Shown: in pieces, positions 51,205 to 62,749 of the stretch
Position numbering within the stretch: the stretch's first letter is position 1
Layout of the letters: each line of letters opens with the position of its first letter
Assembly: GCA_003215335.1 (NCBI GenBank)
Contig: QCKM01000003.1
Coordinates: 32,001-96,000 of the forward strand
Source: Prochlorococcus sp. AG-409-P01
Lineage (GTDB): Bacteria; Cyanobacteriota; Cyanobacteriia; PCC-6307; Cyanobiaceae
Length of the DNA stretch: 64,000 nt
Direction: 5' to 3'
Program-made: the position numbers and the translations under genes
Notes under the pieces: model-generated
What the model saw: the letters and a program-made list of their open reading frames with translations, nothing else
Told to the model about the DNA's origin: nothing
Database searches by the model: none

Positions 51205-53165
51205 TATTTAGGTTGATTGGATGCAGGAACAGTTCCTCGACCTTTTAGTTTTAGCCAAATTAATAAAGCAGTGATATCTGCTTTGCTGACTCCTGGTACA
51301 TGTGTGGCATGACCTAAGTTTGTTGGTTTGACTGCATTAAGCTTTTCTCTTGCTTCTTTGGAGAGAGTTTTGATCGTGGTGTAATCAAGATCAGTAGGCA
51401 GAAGTCTTTGACTATTTTTTTGAATTTGATCAATTTGTTGTTGTTGCCTCTGAAGATATCCGCTGTATTTAATGTCGATTTCTGCCCCTTCTCGAACGGC
51501 TAGGGGGATTGTTGCATCGGTTAGCCCATGTCTTACTAGATCATCGCTATGCATTTTGGGCCTGCGAAGTAAATCTGCCAGGGTTATCGAACCTTTGATT
51601 GGTGCATTTGTTTCTAAAGCAATCTTGTCAGCAGCAGGATGATTTGCTTTTAGTCTTTGGGTATTTAAGCGTTGTTTTTCATCCTGCAGGGCTCTTTGTT
51701 TTGTTTCAAAAAGCTGCCACCTACGATTGTCGATTAATCCAAGTTGATGTCCTAGCGGTGTTAGCCGTCGATCTGCATTGTCGCCTCGCAAAACTAGACG
51801 ATATTCGCTGCGGCTTGTTAAGACTCGATACGGTTCACGAAGATCTTTAGTGATTAAATCGTCGATCATGGTCCCGATGTAACTGCTTTCTCGTGGAAGT
51901 AATACCGATTCTTTGTTTTGTATGTGCCTTGCTGCATTTAGCCCTGCAATTAATCCCTGGGCTGCGGCTTCTTCATATCCTGTTGTTCCATTGATTTGAC
52001 CAGCACAGAAAAGCTGAGCAACCCTTTTTGTTTCAAGAGAGGCAAAAAGTTGGGTTGCAGGGAGATAGTCGTATTCAACGGCATATGCAGGTCGCAGCAT
52101 GATGCAGTGTTCTAAACCTGGCAATGTTCTGAGTAGTTCTAACTGCAAATGTTCTGGTAGGCCTGTTGAGAAGCCTTGTATATAAATTTCGGGGGTATCA
52201 CGACCCTCTGGCTCTAGGAAGATTTGGTGTGATTCTTTATCGGCAAAACGTACAATTTTGTCCTCAATTGATGGGCAATAACGAGGCCCTTTGCTGTTGA
52301 TAAACCCTCCATATATTGGAGTCAGGTGAAGGTTTCCTTTGATCAAGTCATGGGTTCTTTTAGTTGTACGAGTCATGTGACAACTCATTTGCTCTTGAGT
52401 AATCCATGCATCTGGGTCAAATGAAAAGAATCGGTTTGGCGCATCGCTTGGTTGCTCTTCTAGTTCATCGAAGCAAATACTCCTCTTGTCAACCCTGGGA
52501 GGCGTCCCAGTTTTTAAGCGATCTGTTGTAAATCCAAGCATCTGGAGGGCTTCTGTCAGCCCTTCAGATGCTTGTTCGCCTGCTCGGCCTGCTTTCATTG
52601 ATTGGTTTCCTACCCAAATTTGACCTCCTAGGAAAGTGCCAGTGGTAAGTATTACGGCTTTTGCCCTGTATATGCTGCCGAAGAATGTTCTGATGCCTGT
52701 TATTCGGGCTGCATGTCCTTGGCCAGGAGTCCAATTTGGGCCCCCACCGTTGGAATCTCCTTCTAGTTCTAGTCCTGTCACCATTGCTTCGCGCAAGGTG
52801 AGATTATCTGTTTGCTCTAGTTCTTGGAGCATCAAACGTGCATATAACCTTTTGTCTGTTTGGGCTCTGAGTGCCCAGACTGCTGGCCCACGGCTTGCAT
52901 TCAGGATTCTTTTTTGGATAGCACTTGCATCCGCTATTCGCCCAATTATTCCTCCTAGAGCATCCACTTCATGGACAAGTTGACTTTTGGCTGGCCCGCC
53001 CACGGCTGGGTTGCAAGGTTGCCATGCAATTCGATCGAGATTAAGGGTGAATAGTGCTGTTGAAAGACCCAACCTGGCAGTAGTAAGTGCCGCTTCACAT
53101 CCTGCGTGCCCGCCACCAACAACAATGACTTCAAAGCATTCTGTGGGGTGCGTGGTTGCATTCAT
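51204..53165 (-). CDS. mnmG: tRNA 5-carboxymethylaminomethyluridine synthase subunit MnmG
   Basis: FAD protein that with MnmE modifies U34 of several tRNAs. The 653-residue protein starts with the flavin loop [23 protein letters not shown] and has [24 protein letters not shown] and [16 protein letters not shown], all conserved. The C-terminal helical domain is complete. It lies 40 bases after dnaB and is coupled to the chorismate lyase gene downstream. Confidence 0.97.
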   Translation of the reverse strand: MNATTHPTECFEVIVVGGGHAGCEAALTTARLGLSTALFTLNLDRIAWQPCNPAVGGPAKSQLVHEVDALGGIIGRIADASAIQKRILNASRGPAVWALRAQTDKRLYARLMLQELEQTDNLTLREAMVTGLELEGDSNGGGPNWTPGQGHAARITGIRTFFGSIYRAKAVILTTGTFLGGQIWVGNQSMKAGRAGEQASEGLTEALQMLGFTTDRLKTGTPPRVDKRSICFDELEEQPSDAPNRFFSFDPDAWITQEQMSCHMTRTTKRTHDLIKGNLHLTPIYGGFINSKGPRYCPSIEDKIVRFADKESHQIFLEPEGRDTPEIYIQGFSTGLPEHLQLELLRTLPGLEHCIMLRPAYAVEYDYLPATQLFASLETKRVAQLFCAGQINGTTGYEEAAAQGLIAGLNAARHIQNKESVLLPRESSYIGTMIDDLITKDLREPYRVLTSRSEYRLVLRGDNADRRLTPLGHQLGLIDNRRWQLFETKQRALQDEKQRLNTQRLKANHPAADKIALETNAPIKGSITLADLLRRPKMHSDDLVRHGLTDATIPLAVREGAEIDIKYSGYLQRQQQQIDQIQKNSQRLLPTDLDYTTIKTLSKEAREKLNAVKPTNLGHATHVPGVSKADITALLIWLKLKGRGTVPASNQPK

Positions 53166-53205
53166 AACCTTTATTATCAGCAGATATTCACTTGATTGTT
53201 GGTTG

Positions 53206-54621
53206 CTACGCTGCGAGGTTTCTGAATCTTGTGAATTGAGGCTCGAATAGGAGTTTTACTGTTCCTACTGGGCCATTTCGGTGTTTTGTCACTATGACTT
53301 CGGTGATTCCTCTGTCAGCAGTTTCTGGGTTGTAGTACTCGTCGCGGTAGATCATCAGAACAAGATCCGCATCTTGTTCGATCGAGCCTGATTCCCGAAG
53401 ATCACTAAGCATTGGACGTTTATTTGTCCGAGATTCAACTCCACGACTCAATTGAGAGAGGGCTATAACAGGCACTTTTAATTCTCTCGCCATTCCTTTT
53501 AGACCGCGTGTGATTCGAGATAGTTCTTGAACGCGATTGTCTGGGGATGACCCTTCCATTAGCTGTAGGTAGTCGATTACAATTAGTCCTAGTTCTTTTC
53601 CTTGCTCTGCCATTAGGCGTCTACATAGAGAACGCATTTCAAGAACCCCAAGGTTGGGTTTGTCATCGATATAAATAGGAAGTTGCCCAAGAGTGTTGAT
53701 ACCTTGTCCCAATAATGGCCATTCTTCTTGTTGAAGACGACCAGTTCTGAGCCTTCCATTCTCAATTCCTACTTCCATAGATAGAAGACGATATGTAAGT
53801 TGTTCTTTGCTCATTTCCAGGCTGAAAACGCATACAGGTAAGTTATGAACTTGAGCTACATTTTTTGCGACATTTAGAACTATGGAGGTTTTTCCCATGG
53901 CAGGGCGGCCCGCCACGATTATTAGATCACTTCTTTGTAGACCTTGAGTCATTGCATCTAGGTCATAGAAGTTCACTGGAATTCCTGCGACTGAAGTACC
54001 AAGAGAACGACTTTCGATTTCATTGAACGTACTAGTTAGGATTTCTGAGGTGGCGGTAAGTCCTTTAGATGGTTGTTCTTGGCTAATGGCAAATATTGTT
54101 TGCTCAGCTTTATCTAGAACTTCTTCCATAGGCATTTTTTGATCAAATCCAAGTTGAATTACTTCATTGCCAGAGCGAATTAATTGGCGACGCAGGAATT
54201 TATCCATTATTAATTTGGCGACCTGTTCAATTGAGGCTGTTGAGGCAACTCGTTCAACTAGTTCAATAAGCCGGTTATTTCCACCAACTTTTTCGAGTGA
54301 ATTTGTATCAGCTAGCCATGCTGTCATTGCTGTGAGATCTGTGGGCTTGCCCTGGCTATGCAGCATTAAGGCAGTTCGATAGATTTCGCGATGGGCATTC
54401 AGATAAAAAGCCTCTGGCCGCAATAAATCTGCTATACGGCTGATTGCATCTGGATCAAGAAGGATCCCACCTAATACAGCTTCCTCAGCTTCTAAGTTTT
54501 GCGGAGGTATTGAGTCAGGTAATGATTCGAATTTGGGTTCTTGTGATCCAGTTTTCTTCTCTAAGCGTCCAGATCCCACATTTGTGGTTTCAACGTTTTC
54601 GGGGAAGGGTACGCTGACCAT
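53206..54621 (-). CDS. dnaB: Replicative DNA helicase
   Basis: Hexameric helicase of 471 residues: N-terminal DnaG-interacting domain ([22 protein letters not shown]), Walker A in [12 protein letters not shown], Walker B around [10 protein letters not shown], and the [32 protein letters not shown] stretch. No intein interrupts it, unlike the DnaB of some other cyanobacteria. rplI lies 62 bases upstream on the same strand. Confidence 0.97.
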   Translation of the reverse strand: MVSVPFPENVETTNVGSGRLEKKTGSQEPKFESLPDSIPPQNLEAEEAVLGGILLDPDAISRIADLLRPEAFYLNAHREIYRTALMLHSQGKPTDLTAMTAWLADTNSLEKVGGNNRLIELVERVASTASIEQVAKLIMDKFLRRQLIRSGNEVIQLGFDQKMPMEEVLDKAEQTIFAISQEQPSKGLTATSEILTSTFNEIESRSLGTSVAGIPVNFYDLDAMTQGLQRSDLIIVAGRPAMGKTSIVLNVAKNVAQVHNLPVCVFSLEMSKEQLTYRLLSMEVGIENGRLRTGRLQQEEWPLLGQGINTLGQLPIYIDDKPNLGVLEMRSLCRRLMAEQGKELGLIVIDYLQLMEGSSPDNRVQELSRITRGLKGMARELKVPVIALSQLSRGVESRTNKRPMLSDLRESGSIEQDADLVLMIYRDEYYNPETADRGITEVIVTKHRNGPVGTVKLLFEPQFTRFRNLAA

Positions 54622-54683
54622 TTGAGAGGAGCCCGGACTTTAATAGAGATTTACTTTGGCTTTACAAACGCCTAAGCAAGACC

Positions 54684-55142
54684 TTAGTAGCTGATTACTT
54701 CAATATTGATCTCGGCAGTTACTTCACTATGAAGTTTCACCTGGGCTTTGTATTTGCCTGTTCTGTGGATTTCAGGAACAGTGATATTTCTTCTGTCCAC
54801 TTCTTTTTTTGTTGCTTCTTGGATTGCCTCAGCAATATCACCGTTAGTCACACTGCCAAATAAAACGTCATCTTCTCCTATTTGCTTCTTGATGCTAAAA
54901 CGTCCAATTGTTACTAGGGCTGTTTGGAAATCTATAGCTTCTTGTTTTAGTGCGGCCTCTTGCTCAATTTGCTTTGCTCGCCTATGAGCCACTTGTTTCA
55001 TCACAGCTGGGGTAACAGGCAATGCCTTTCCATAGGGTAGAAGGAAGTTGCGGGCATACCCAGGTGCTACTTCCACCAGATCCCCATCCTTGCCGAGGCT
55101 AAGGACGTCCTCATTGAGAACGACTTTTACTCGCTTGGCCAT
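54684..55142 (-). CDS. rplI: 50S ribosomal protein L9
   Basis: Large-subunit protein of 152 residues binding 23S rRNA at the base of the L1 stalk. The N-terminal domain ([34 protein letters not shown]) is the standard signature, followed by the long linking helix and the C-terminal domain. First in the row rplI-dnaB-mnmG-chorismate lyase; rplI next to dnaB is a common bacterial arrangement. Confidence 0.97.
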   Translation of the reverse strand: MAKRVKVVLNEDVLSLGKDGDLVEVAPGYARNFLLPYGKALPVTPAVMKQVAHRRAKQIEQEAALKQEAIDFQTALVTIGRFSIKKQIGEDDVLFGSVTNGDIAEAIQEATKKEVDRRNITVPEIHRTGKYKAQVKLHSEVTAEINIEVISY

Positions 55143-55182
55143 GGTGATAACAATGCTGTGGGGTCTGATTTGAATGATTACC

Positions 55183-56115
55183 TTACGACGCGGCCGGCAG
55201 TCGGATTTTCGATGCTAGGCCGAGAGCTTTTAGCAATCGTATGTGTTGCCAAGTCAAGTCGATTTGTCCTCGTTGGAGGCCTTGGCGTGAGGAGTATGGA
55301 AAGGCATGGTGGTTGTTGTGCCAGCCTTCTCCAAAGGTTAGAGCTGCCACCCAAGGGTTGTTGCGAGAATTGTCTCCACTTTCATAAGCCACTTGACCCC
55401 AGCAATGAGTGGCTGAATTCACTAGCCAAGTGACGTGGTAAACCACAACTAAACGTAAGGGAATTCCCCATAGAACCAATGACCAGCCGTTGATTCCACT
55501 TGACGTTCCGATCCAGAAGAGAAAAGCTGCAAGGGGTATTTGAAGAAGTAGAAAGTAATTATTCAGCCAGCGGTAATAGCCATCTTTATATAAGTCACGA
55601 GTTAACTTAGGAACCGTTTTCATTGCTGGGATTGGTTCGAACATCCAGCCCATATGGCTCCACCAGAAACCTTTTTGGCTGTTGTGATGATCAGCATTTG
55701 TATCAGAGAATTTATGATGGTGTCGATGAAGTCCTACCCAGTCAATTGGTCCGTGTTGACAGCTAAGGGCGCCACACGTTGCAAAAAAGTGTTCTAGCCA
55801 TCTAGGGACGGCAAAGGCACGATGTGAAAGTAGGCGGTGGTAGCCGAGAGTGACCCCTAAGCAAGCAGTTATCCAATAAAGGATGACGAATGTTGTGAAT
55901 GCTTGCCAACTCCAGAAACGAGGCATTAAAGCAACAATCGTTAAGGCATGGATTGCGATCATGAATCCGATCGTGCCCCAACGACGCTGTTCTTTGCTTT
56001 GATAGTCCGAGGCTGTTTCAGGTTGGTTTTGAAGTTTGGCGGAAATTTCTATGGCCTTATGCGATGCTGCTGGCTTGCTAGGCAAAGCAACCACTTTCAA
56101 TGCATTGGAAGCCAT
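55183..56115 (-). CDS. desC: Delta-9 acyl-lipid desaturase, first copy
   Basis: Di-iron membrane desaturase introducing the first double bond at carbon 9 of lipid-bound acyl chains. His boxes: HRLLSH, HRHHH and HNNHH; about four membrane segments. 310 residues from the ATG at 56115, with a TTG at 56130 as alternative start. A second copy lies 0.8 kb away, beyond the 56192 gene. Upstream, in the divergent gap, is a near-perfect 22-bp palindrome. The position number is inferred from family membership. Confidence 0.9.
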   Translation of the reverse strand: MASNALKVVALPSKPAASHKAIEISAKLQNQPETASDYQSKEQRRWGTIGFMIAIHALTIVALMPRFWSWQAFTTFVILYWITACLGVTLGYHRLLSHRAFAVPRWLEHFFATCGALSCQHGPIDWVGLHRHHHKFSDTNADHHNSQKGFWWSHMGWMFEPIPAMKTVPKLTRDLYKDGYYRWLNNYFLLLQIPLAAFLFWIGTSSGINGWSLVLWGIPLRLVVVYHVTWLVNSATHCWGQVAYESGDNSRNNPWVAALTFGEGWHNNHHAFPYSSRQGLQRGQIDLTWQHIRLLKALGLASKIRLPAAS

Positions 56116-56144
56116 GAGAGGTATATTCAATGAGACGAACCATA

Positions 56145-56166
56145 ATCGATATGGATCCGTATCGAT
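56145..56166. promoter_or_regulatory. 22-bp near-perfect palindrome in the desC divergent promoter
   Basis: Outer arms ATCGATA (56145-56151) and TATCGAT (56160-56166) flank a central GGATCC (56153-56158); only the T/G pair at 56152 and 56159 breaks the symmetry. It lies 29 bases before the desC ATG and 25 before the start of the divergent gene. The layout suits a dimeric repressor or activator. It is not repeated before the second desaturase gene. Confidence 0.6.
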
Positions 56167-56191
56167 AAACTTTTCACGATATTAAGCCTGA

Positions 56192-56914
56192 TTGGTGACT
56201 ATTTGTTATCGCGAAAGGTTGTTAGAGGGTCGGCGGGCGATGGCTCATCTCATCCATGTGTGGCATGAGAGGAATGGTTGGTCCCATAGGGTCTTACCGG
56301 CTTTGGTTGAATGCCTTGAACTTGGTCGAGTTCATAATTCTCAGATTTCTAATTTGCGTAATGCAAAGCTTGCTTCTCCTGGCCCAGAAGTTTTTTTAGC
56401 AATTGCTCAAGCGAATGCTGTACTTCATGCAGGCCTTGAACCCATTAAAGATCGTTTGGCTGAGGTGCACCCAGAGTTGCTTGAGGTGCTTTCTCATGCG
56501 TGCATTCCATTGGCGGGAGACGATGGTGCACCTTTAAGTGCTGGGCATTTCTTTGAGATTTTTTTGGGCTTGGCCCCTTTACCAGCCTGTCTTGATTGGT
56601 TTATTGAGGAGGCTGAAGCGTTTTCGTTGAGTGCATGTTTGGCAGAGCATTTTTGTAAAGGCAGAACATGGCGTCAAAGTCGAGACGAGGTTATGAATGC
56701 TTATCCAGTAAGCAAGGTTCAAAGAAGGGATCGCTTTGCAGAGGTTATGGCTGGTTTGAGAGATTACAGTTCTGATGAATTTGAGGGAGAATTATTGGAT
56801 TTGCATGCCACACACATTGCTTTAGGTGGTGAAAGTAATGGTGGAGTAGAAGGTTTTCTTGAGGAATTGAGAGCAAGAGCTAGAGATTTAAAGTTTCAGG
56901 AGACTACTTATTGA
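56192..56914 (+). CDS. Possible helix-turn-helix protein between two desaturase genes
   Basis: A 240-residue soluble protein. Residues about 30-75 (SHRVLPALVECLELGRVHNS followed by QISNLRNAKLASPGPEVFLAIA) have the shape of an XRE-type helix-turn-helix; the remaining 160 are helical and unrecognised. The start is TTG at 56192 or GTG at 56195, since the conserved-looking YRERLLEGRRAMAHL precedes the first ATG (56240). It shares its control region, with a palindrome, with desC, and its end overlaps the second desaturase by seven bases. A regulator role is inference. Confidence 0.72.
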   Translation: MVTICYRERLLEGRRAMAHLIHVWHERNGWSHRVLPALVECLELGRVHNSQISNLRNAKLASPGPEVFLAIAQANAVLHAGLEPIKDRLAEVHPELLEVLSHACIPLAGDDGAPLSAGHFFEIFLGLAPLPACLDWFIEEAEAFSLSACLAEHFCKGRTWRQSRDEVMNAYPVSKVQRRDRFAEVMAGLRDYSSDEFEGELLDLHATHIALGGESNGGVEGFLEELRARARDLKFQETTY

Positions 56915-57819
56915 ACATATTTCGCTTGACGTACTTGCCGGGCTAGGCCTAAACGACGCAATAGTTTTATGTGTTGCCAAGTGATATCAAATTCAAACCA
57001 TCTAAGTCCATGGCGAGCGCTATGAGGATATGCATGATGATTGTTATGCCATCCTTCTCCGAATGAGAGTAAAGCTACCCACCAGCAGTTCCTAGAAAGA
57101 TCTGGGGAATTGAAATTTCTATAACCGAAAGTATGAGTTGCTGAGTTCACTAACCAAGTGACGTGGTAGACAATTACTAAACGTAGTGGGATTGCCCAAA
57201 GCACAAGACCGAGGCCTCCTCCATGTACTTGGTTGAGTTCTCCAAACCAATAAAGGAATAATCCAAGAGGGATTTGAAGCAATAGGAACCAATGATCTAG
57301 CCATCTGAAGAAAGGATCGGCATATAGGTCGCCAGCTAAGCGTTTGCTATGAGCTAATGCTGGGATGTCATGGAGCATCCACTCACTATGACTCCACCAG
57401 AAGCCTCTGCCTGCATCGTGGTGATCATTTGGCTGATCAGAAAATTTGTGATGATGACGATGAAGAGCTACCCATTCGATAGGACCGCTTTGACAGGCAA
57501 GACTTCCCATTATCACTAGGATTCTTTCAACCCATCGGGGTGCTACAAAACTGCGATGTGCAACTAATCTATGCAGTCCAAGAGTGACTCCAAGCACTGT
57601 TGTCCAGTAAAGGACTCCAAATGCTGCTAAAGCTTCCCAACTCCAGAACCTAGGCAGGAGAGCGAATGTAGCTCCTACATGCATTATCAGCATGAAGCTT
57701 GTTGTGCCCTTTTTTATTTTCCTTTGCTTTAAGGGAAGGGGATCTCGAGGTGCCACTATCCCTGCTCTTAAACTGAGCTCACGGGCTTTTGATGACTTTT
57801 CCGGATTAGTTGCAATCAA
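56908..57819 (-). CDS. Delta-9-type acyl-lipid desaturase, second copy
   Basis: 303 residues, closely similar in layout to the first copy: HRLVAH, HRHHH and HNNHH boxes in the same order, and near-identical segments such as [14 protein letters not shown] against [14 protein letters not shown]. The two are a diverged duplication, possibly differing in chain position or temperature response. The start is TTG at 57819. Divergent from the PLP lyase-like gene. Confidence 0.88.
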   Translation of the reverse strand: MIATNPEKSSKARELSLRAGIVAPRDPLPLKQRKIKKGTTSFMLIMHVGATFALLPRFWSWEALAAFGVLYWTTVLGVTLGLHRLVAHRSFVAPRWVERILVIMGSLACQSGPIEWVALHRHHHKFSDQPNDHHDAGRGFWWSHSEWMLHDIPALAHSKRLAGDLYADPFFRWLDHWFLLLQIPLGLFLYWFGELNQVHGGGLGLVLWAIPLRLVIVYHVTWLVNSATHTFGYRNFNSPDLSRNCWWVALLSFGEGWHNNHHAYPHSARHGLRWFEFDITWQHIKLLRRLGLARQVRQAKYVQ

Positions 57820-57951
57820 AATGAACTCTTTGTTTTGTTTATGCCGTTTTTGCCGTATGTGCAGTACATAGCATGAAACAGCAACTATCAGAATCTAAAG
57901 GAACTTTGAACCCTACTTCGACTTTCTTTGCAGATACTTCCCTTAGATGAA

Positions 57952-59229
57952 ATGAATGAGCAAGTCATCAAGGTTTGGGCAGATAGGCATGTTAATGAGA
58001 TATCAAAGGGTTTGGAGTCTGTTGCACTTAAACGGACTGAGTCAGTAGTCCCTGTTTTGAGGAAGGTGTTGGATGCGTTTTCCCTAGAAAAGATTGGTAC
58101 ACATCATTTTTCTTCTTTGACTGGATATGGCCATGGAGATGAGGGTAGGGCAGTCATCGATCGTGTTTTCGCAAGGGTTTTGGGTGCTGAAAAGGCTGCA
58201 GTTAGAGTTCAGTTTGTAAGTGGAACGCATGCAATTGCGTCGGCTTTGTTTGGAGTATTAAGACCTGGTGACCATTTGTTAACTGTTACTGGAAAGCCTT
58301 ATGAAACGCTTGAAGAAGTAATTGGATTGCGTGGGTCTGGCCAGGGTTCACTGAGAGATTTTGGGATTCTTTATGAAGAAATAGCTCTTTGTGAAGATGG
58401 AAGTGTGAATTTTCAAGAACTTGATAAAGCTTTGGCAGAACCAAGACGAATGGTTTTTGTTCAGCGAAGTTGCGGATATTCATGGAGGAAAACTTTGTCA
58501 ATCGATGAGATCAGTCAAATCTGTAAATACGTTCATAAAAAGCAGCCCGATTGCATTTGTTTCGTTGACAACTGTTATGGCGAGTTAGTTGAGGGTCGAG
58601 AGCCTTGTGAAGTGGGTGCTGATTTAATTGCAGGATCTTTGATCAAGAATTTAGGAGGGACTCTTTCTCCGACAGGTGCATATGTGGCTGGGAGAGCTGA
58701 TTTAGTAGAGAAAGCCTGTTCTCGATTAACTGCTCCGGGAATTGGTTCTCAAGGGGGCACAAGTTTTGATCTCAATAGATTGATTTTGCAGGGGCTATTT
58801 CTATCTCCACAAATGGTTGCTGAAGCTTTGATTGGAGCTGACTTAGTTGCTGGAGTGTTCTCTTCATTAGGCTTTTCTGTTCTGCCTGAACCAGGAGGAG
58901 TGCGGGGAGATTTGATTCAGGCAGTGCAGTTAGGGGATCCAGATGTTTTGAAAGTTGTATGTCGTTCATTTCAAGCTTGTTCACCAGTGGGTTCATATTT
59001 AGAACCTGAGCCAGCGAATATGTCTGGTTATGAATGTGATTTGTTAATGGCTGGAGGTACTTTTATTGATGGGAGCACGAGTGAGTTGTCTGCAGATGCA
59101 CCTTTTAAGAGGCCTTATATTCTTTTTGTTCAAGGCGGCACTCATCGAGCACATATGAAAATCGCATTAAATCGAGCATTATTTGATTTAGTTACTGCGG
59201 GTTTGCTAAATCTGAAGCAGACTGTGTAA
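57952..59229 (+). CDS. PLP-dependent lyase-like protein (Met_gamma_lyase/'aluminium resistance' family)
   Basis: Fold-type I PLP enzyme of about 425 residues, of the group annotated as methionine gamma-lyase family or aluminium resistance protein. Seen: LTGYGHGDEGRAVIDRVFARVLGAEKAAVR, VSGTHAIASALFGVLRPGD, and the PLP lysine region GADLIAGSLIKNLGGTLSPTGAYVAG. The real reaction is unproven; a cysteine or methionine C-S lyase is the usual guess. ATG 57952 is used; a TTG at 57928 is possible. gcvH follows after 19 bases and gcvP after that, so the three may form one unit. Confidence 0.82.
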   Translation: MNEQVIKVWADRHVNEISKGLESVALKRTESVVPVLRKVLDAFSLEKIGTHHFSSLTGYGHGDEGRAVIDRVFARVLGAEKAAVRVQFVSGTHAIASALFGVLRPGDHLLTVTGKPYETLEEVIGLRGSGQGSLRDFGILYEEIALCEDGSVNFQELDKALAEPRRMVFVQRSCGYSWRKTLSIDEISQICKYVHKKQPDCICFVDNCYGELVEGREPCEVGADLIAGSLIKNLGGTLSPTGAYVAGRADLVEKACSRLTAPGIGSQGGTSFDLNRLILQGLFLSPQMVAEALIGADLVAGVFSSLGFSVLPEPGGVRGDLIQAVQLGDPDVLKVVCRSFQACSPVGSYLEPEPANMSGYECDLLMAGGTFIDGSTSELSADAPFKRPYILFVQGGTHRAHMKIALNRALFDLVTAGLLNLKQTV

Positions 59230-59248
59230 AACCTGCCTCGCCAGTTCG

Positions 59249-59638
59249 ATGGCCTTTGATTTCCCAGATGATTTTCGTTTCGCTGACAGTCATGAATATG
59301 CTGTTCAGGATGGAGAATTAGTAAGAATTGGGATAAGTGCTTTTGCTGTTGATCAGCTTGGGGATATCGTTTTTGTTGAACTTCCTGATGTAGGTACTGA
59401 CTTGACTCGAGGGAAGAGCTTTGGCTCTGTTGAGTCTGTAAAAGCTGTAGAGGAGATGTTTTCCCCTATCAGTGGTGAAGTTGTACAGCGTAATGAATCT
59501 GTCTTGGCTAGTCCTGAGGAGCTTCAGAATGATCCTCATGGAGAGGGTTGGCTCTTGGTAGTGCGCCCTTTGCAAGTAACTCAGATTCAAGAGCTCATGG
59601 ATTCTGGTTCTTATGCTTCCAAGGTTGCAATGCAATAA
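59249..59638 (+). CDS. gcvH: Glycine cleavage system H protein
   Basis: Lipoyl carrier of the glycine cleavage complex, 129 residues. It starts with RFADSHEYAVQDGELVRIGIS and contains the lipoylated lysine in SFGSVESVKAVEEMFSP. It shuttles the aminomethyl group from GcvP to GcvT. Its gene sits 19 bases after the PLP lyase-like gene and 59 before the gcvP start, as one plus-strand group. Confidence 0.96.
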   Translation: MAFDFPDDFRFADSHEYAVQDGELVRIGISAFAVDQLGDIVFVELPDVGTDLTRGKSFGSVESVKAVEEMFSPISGEVVQRNESVLASPEELQNDPHGEGWLLVVRPLQVTQIQELMDSGSYASKVAMQ

Positions 59639-59697
59639 ATCAAAAAAGCTGCCTTATGAGCTGACAGTTTTTAGAAAGAGTTTCTAAGGTTCTTCAA

Positions 59698-62637
59698 TTG
59701 TTTAATGAGCTATTGAACGTGCTTGGCCAAAGCCCCAAGGAGGCATCAAGCATTGAGGCTTCTGCATTCCTTCATAGGCATATCGGACCTAGTCTGGGTG
59801 ATCAGGAGCAGATGCTTCACTTTTTAGGACATACTGATCTTGAGGGCTTTGTTCAGGAAGTTGTTCCTTCAGACATTCTGGAAGTCAATGCAAATCATCA
59901 TTTTCTCCAAGAAGGATGTAGTGAGGTAGAAGCGCTCGAGGAATTGCGTGTTATTGCGAAAAAGAATGTTCTTAGGAGATCGCTTATTGGGTTGGGATAT
60001 CACGCTTGTTCTACCCCAGCTTTGATTTTGCGGCATGTCCTTGAGAACCCCTCTTGGTATACCGCTTACACCCCTTATCAGGCAGAGATTGCTCAAGGAC
60101 GACTTGAGGCCCTTTTCAATTTTCAGACACTGATTACTGAGTTAACAGGCTTGCCTATCGCGAATGCCTCTTTATTGGATGAGGGGACTGCAGCTGCAGA
60201 AGCTATGAGCTTGAGTTTTTCTGTCTGCGAAAGGTCAGAGGCACGCACCTATTTGGTTGATCAAGCAGTTTTGCCGCAGACTCTTTCTGTTCTGCGCACT
60301 AGAGCTGAACCATTAGGGATAGTGCTTCAAGTACAGAATCCCGAATCCTTCAATTTTGATCAAAAAGTCTTTGGTGCTTTGCTCCAGTTGCCTGGAAAAA
60401 ATGGTCGAATCTGGGACCCTTCAAGTGTGATTGCAAAGGTTCATGAGGCTGGAGGAGGACTTGTAACTATTGCTATTGATCCGCTAGCTCAGGTTTTGCT
60501 GGCACCAGTTGGAGAGCTAGGAGCTGACATCGCTGTTGGAAGTGCTCAACGTTTTGGGGTGCCTATGGGTTTTGGCGGTCCACATGCTGCTTTTTTTGCA
60601 ACTCGTGAGGAATTCAAACGTCAAATACCCGGTCGTTTAGTTGGTCAATCGGTTGATACGGAAGGACAGCCTGCATTGCGTTTAGCTCTTCAGACAAGAG
60701 AGCAACATATTCGTAGAGACAAGGCCACTAGCAATATTTGTACGGCTCAGGTTTTGCTTGCGGTTATGGCGTCCTTTTATGCAGTGCATCATGGTCCTGA
60801 TGGTCTTAGTGAGATTGCTCGTCGGGTAGTCATTTTGAGGTCAAAGTTGGAGCAAGGTCTCTTACAGCTGGGCTATTCCCTTGAGCCAATATCTCGTTTT
60901 GATTCTGTTGAGGTCATTTGTCCAGAGGCTAGAGAAGTGCATCGCTTAGCAGATAAAGCTGGATTTAATTTCAGGGTTTTGCCAATTGGATCAGCTGTTG
61001 AAGATGCTCAAGGATTCGGAATATCTTTTGATGAATTAAGTACTAATCAAGAATTACTAACCCTCTTGCAGATATTGGCTCAGGCAGTTGGCAAGTCGGT
61101 TACAGCATTAGAAGAACTTGATTTAGTAGCTAAAGCAGATTTTTCGGGAGTTCCTTTACGCAAAGTTCCATGGCTACAGCAGCCAGTCTTCCATCTCTAT
61201 CGAAGTGAAACCCAGTTACTCCGTTATATACAGCAATTGGCAAGTCGAGATTTTTCTTTAGTGAATGGAATGATTCCATTAGGTAGCTGCACAATGAAGC
61301 TCAATGCAGCATCAGAACTTCTGCCAATTAGTTGGACAGAGTTTGCCAATCTTCATCCTTTTGCTCCTGTTGATCAAACTCTTGGTTTTCAGCAACTTTT
61401 CTTAGATTTGGAGAAATGGCTTGGAGCAATTACTGGTTTTGCAGGAGTTTCTTTACAGCCAAATGCAGGCTCTCAAGGCGAATTTGCAGGTTTGTTAGCT
61501 ATTCGTGCTTGGCATATATCTCGTGGAGAAGGGTATCGGAATGTTTGTTTGATCCCTACAAGTGCTCATGGAACTAATCCAGCAAGTTCTGTTATGGCTG
61601 GGATGCGTGTAGTGACAGTCGTCTGTGATCAGGATGGAAATATTGATATTGAAGATCTTTCTAAAAAAGCTCAGAAATATTCCTCTGAATTAGCTGCAAT
61701 TATGGTTACTTATCCTTCAACTCACGGAGTCTTTGAGCCAGGGATACGCAAGATTTGTGAGTTAGTTCATTCATATGGTGGCCAGGTATATCTTGATGGG
61801 GCGAATCTCAATGCTCAGGTAGGTCTTTGTAGGCCTGCTGCTTATGGAGCGGATGTTTGTCATCTCAACTTACATAAGACTTTTTGCATTCCACATGGTG
61901 GTGGAGGACCCGGGGTAGGCCCTATTGCAGTTGCCTCTCATTTAGTGCCTTTTCTACCAGGACATCCCTTGGCTGGTTCTGAGATTGATAAAGGTATAGG
62001 TGCAATTTCAGCTGCACCATGGGGCAGTGCGGGCATTTTGCCAATTAGTTGGATGTATTTGCGGATGATGGGGTTTAAGGGTTTAAGACAGTCCAGTGCA
62101 GTGGCTTTGTTGTCAGCTAATTACATTGCCAATCGACTTGATCCTTATTATCCAGTGCTTTTTCGAGGTTCTAAAGGTTTAGTTGCTCATGAATGTGTAC
62201 TGGATTTGCGCCATCTGAAACGAGATCAGGGTATTGAGGTTGAGGACATAGCCAAAAGGCTTATGGACTATGGCTTTCATGCACCAACAGTAAGTTGGCC
62301 AGTCGCTGGGACATTAATGGTAGAACCAACTGAGAGTGAGAGTCTTGAGGAATTAATGAGGTTTTGCGAGGCAATGATTGCTATTAGGGCAGAGGTAGAA
62401 GCGTTGGGCACTGGGCAGGCCGACCCTCAAAATAATCCACTCAAGCGTTCACCTCATACCTTGGCTGCGGTTACTGCCGAAGAATGGGATCGACCATATT
62501 CCAGAGCAGAAGCGGCTTTTCCTATGGCTTGTCAACGTCAGATTAAGTTTTGGCCTGCGACAGCTCGCATTGATAACGCCTATGGAGATCGCAATTTGGT
62601 GTGTACATGCCCTTCTCCTGAAGACTTTTCTGAGTAG
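59698..62637 (+). CDS. gcvP: Glycine dehydrogenase (decarboxylating), P protein
   Basis: PLP enzyme that decarboxylates glycine and loads the H protein. At 979 residues it is the single-chain type with duplicated halves; the N-terminal half has [18 protein letters not shown], and the C-terminal half carries the PLP lysine in [19 protein letters not shown]. The start is TTG at 59698; another TTG at 59713 is possible. Ends 140 bases before a small gene, with an AAAACC-N8-GGTTTT hairpin in the gap (about 62690-62709). Confidence 0.96.
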   Translation: MFNELLNVLGQSPKEASSIEASAFLHRHIGPSLGDQEQMLHFLGHTDLEGFVQEVVPSDILEVNANHHFLQEGCSEVEALEELRVIAKKNVLRRSLIGLGYHACSTPALILRHVLENPSWYTAYTPYQAEIAQGRLEALFNFQTLITELTGLPIANASLLDEGTAAAEAMSLSFSVCERSEARTYLVDQAVLPQTLSVLRTRAEPLGIVLQVQNPESFNFDQKVFGALLQLPGKNGRIWDPSSVIAKVHEAGGGLVTIAIDPLAQVLLAPVGELGADIAVGSAQRFGVPMGFGGPHAAFFATREEFKRQIPGRLVGQSVDTEGQPALRLALQTREQHIRRDKATSNICTAQVLLAVMASFYAVHHGPDGLSEIARRVVILRSKLEQGLLQLGYSLEPISRFDSVEVICPEAREVHRLADKAGFNFRVLPIGSAVEDAQGFGISFDELSTNQELLTLLQILAQAVGKSVTALEELDLVAKADFSGVPLRKVPWLQQPVFHLYRSETQLLRYIQQLASRDFSLVNGMIPLGSCTMKLNAASELLPISWTEFANLHPFAPVDQTLGFQQLFLDLEKWLGAITGFAGVSLQPNAGSQGEFAGLLAIRAWHISRGEGYRNVCLIPTSAHGTNPASSVMAGMRVVTVVCDQDGNIDIEDLSKKAQKYSSELAAIMVTYPSTHGVFEPGIRKICELVHSYGGQVYLDGANLNAQVGLCRPAAYGADVCHLNLHKTFCIPHGGGGPGVGPIAVASHLVPFLPGHPLAGSEIDKGIGAISAAPWGSAGILPISWMYLRMMGFKGLRQSSAVALLSANYIANRLDPYYPVLFRGSKGLVAHECVLDLRHLKRDQGIEVEDIAKRLMDYGFHAPTVSWPVAGTLMVEPTESESLEELMRFCEAMIAIRAEVEALGTGQADPQNNPLKRSPHTLAAVTAEEWDRPYSRAEAAFPMACQRQIKFWPATARIDNAYGDRNLVCTCPSPEDFSE

Positions 62638-62749
62638 TTCGTCGAATTGCCCTGGCCTGAAAGTTTTTGACGCGGTAAATTTTCACTGAAAACCGAATTT
62701 TTGGTTTTGAAATTGTTGCAACCGGCACAGTTTTCACTAAACTATCCGG

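Noticed and set aside
55158-55433. Plus-strand frame containing [15 protein letters not shown], similar to the Cys-rich start of the 31332 product
   Set aside because: It lies antisense to desC over well conserved desaturase codons, so the likeness is most simply chance.
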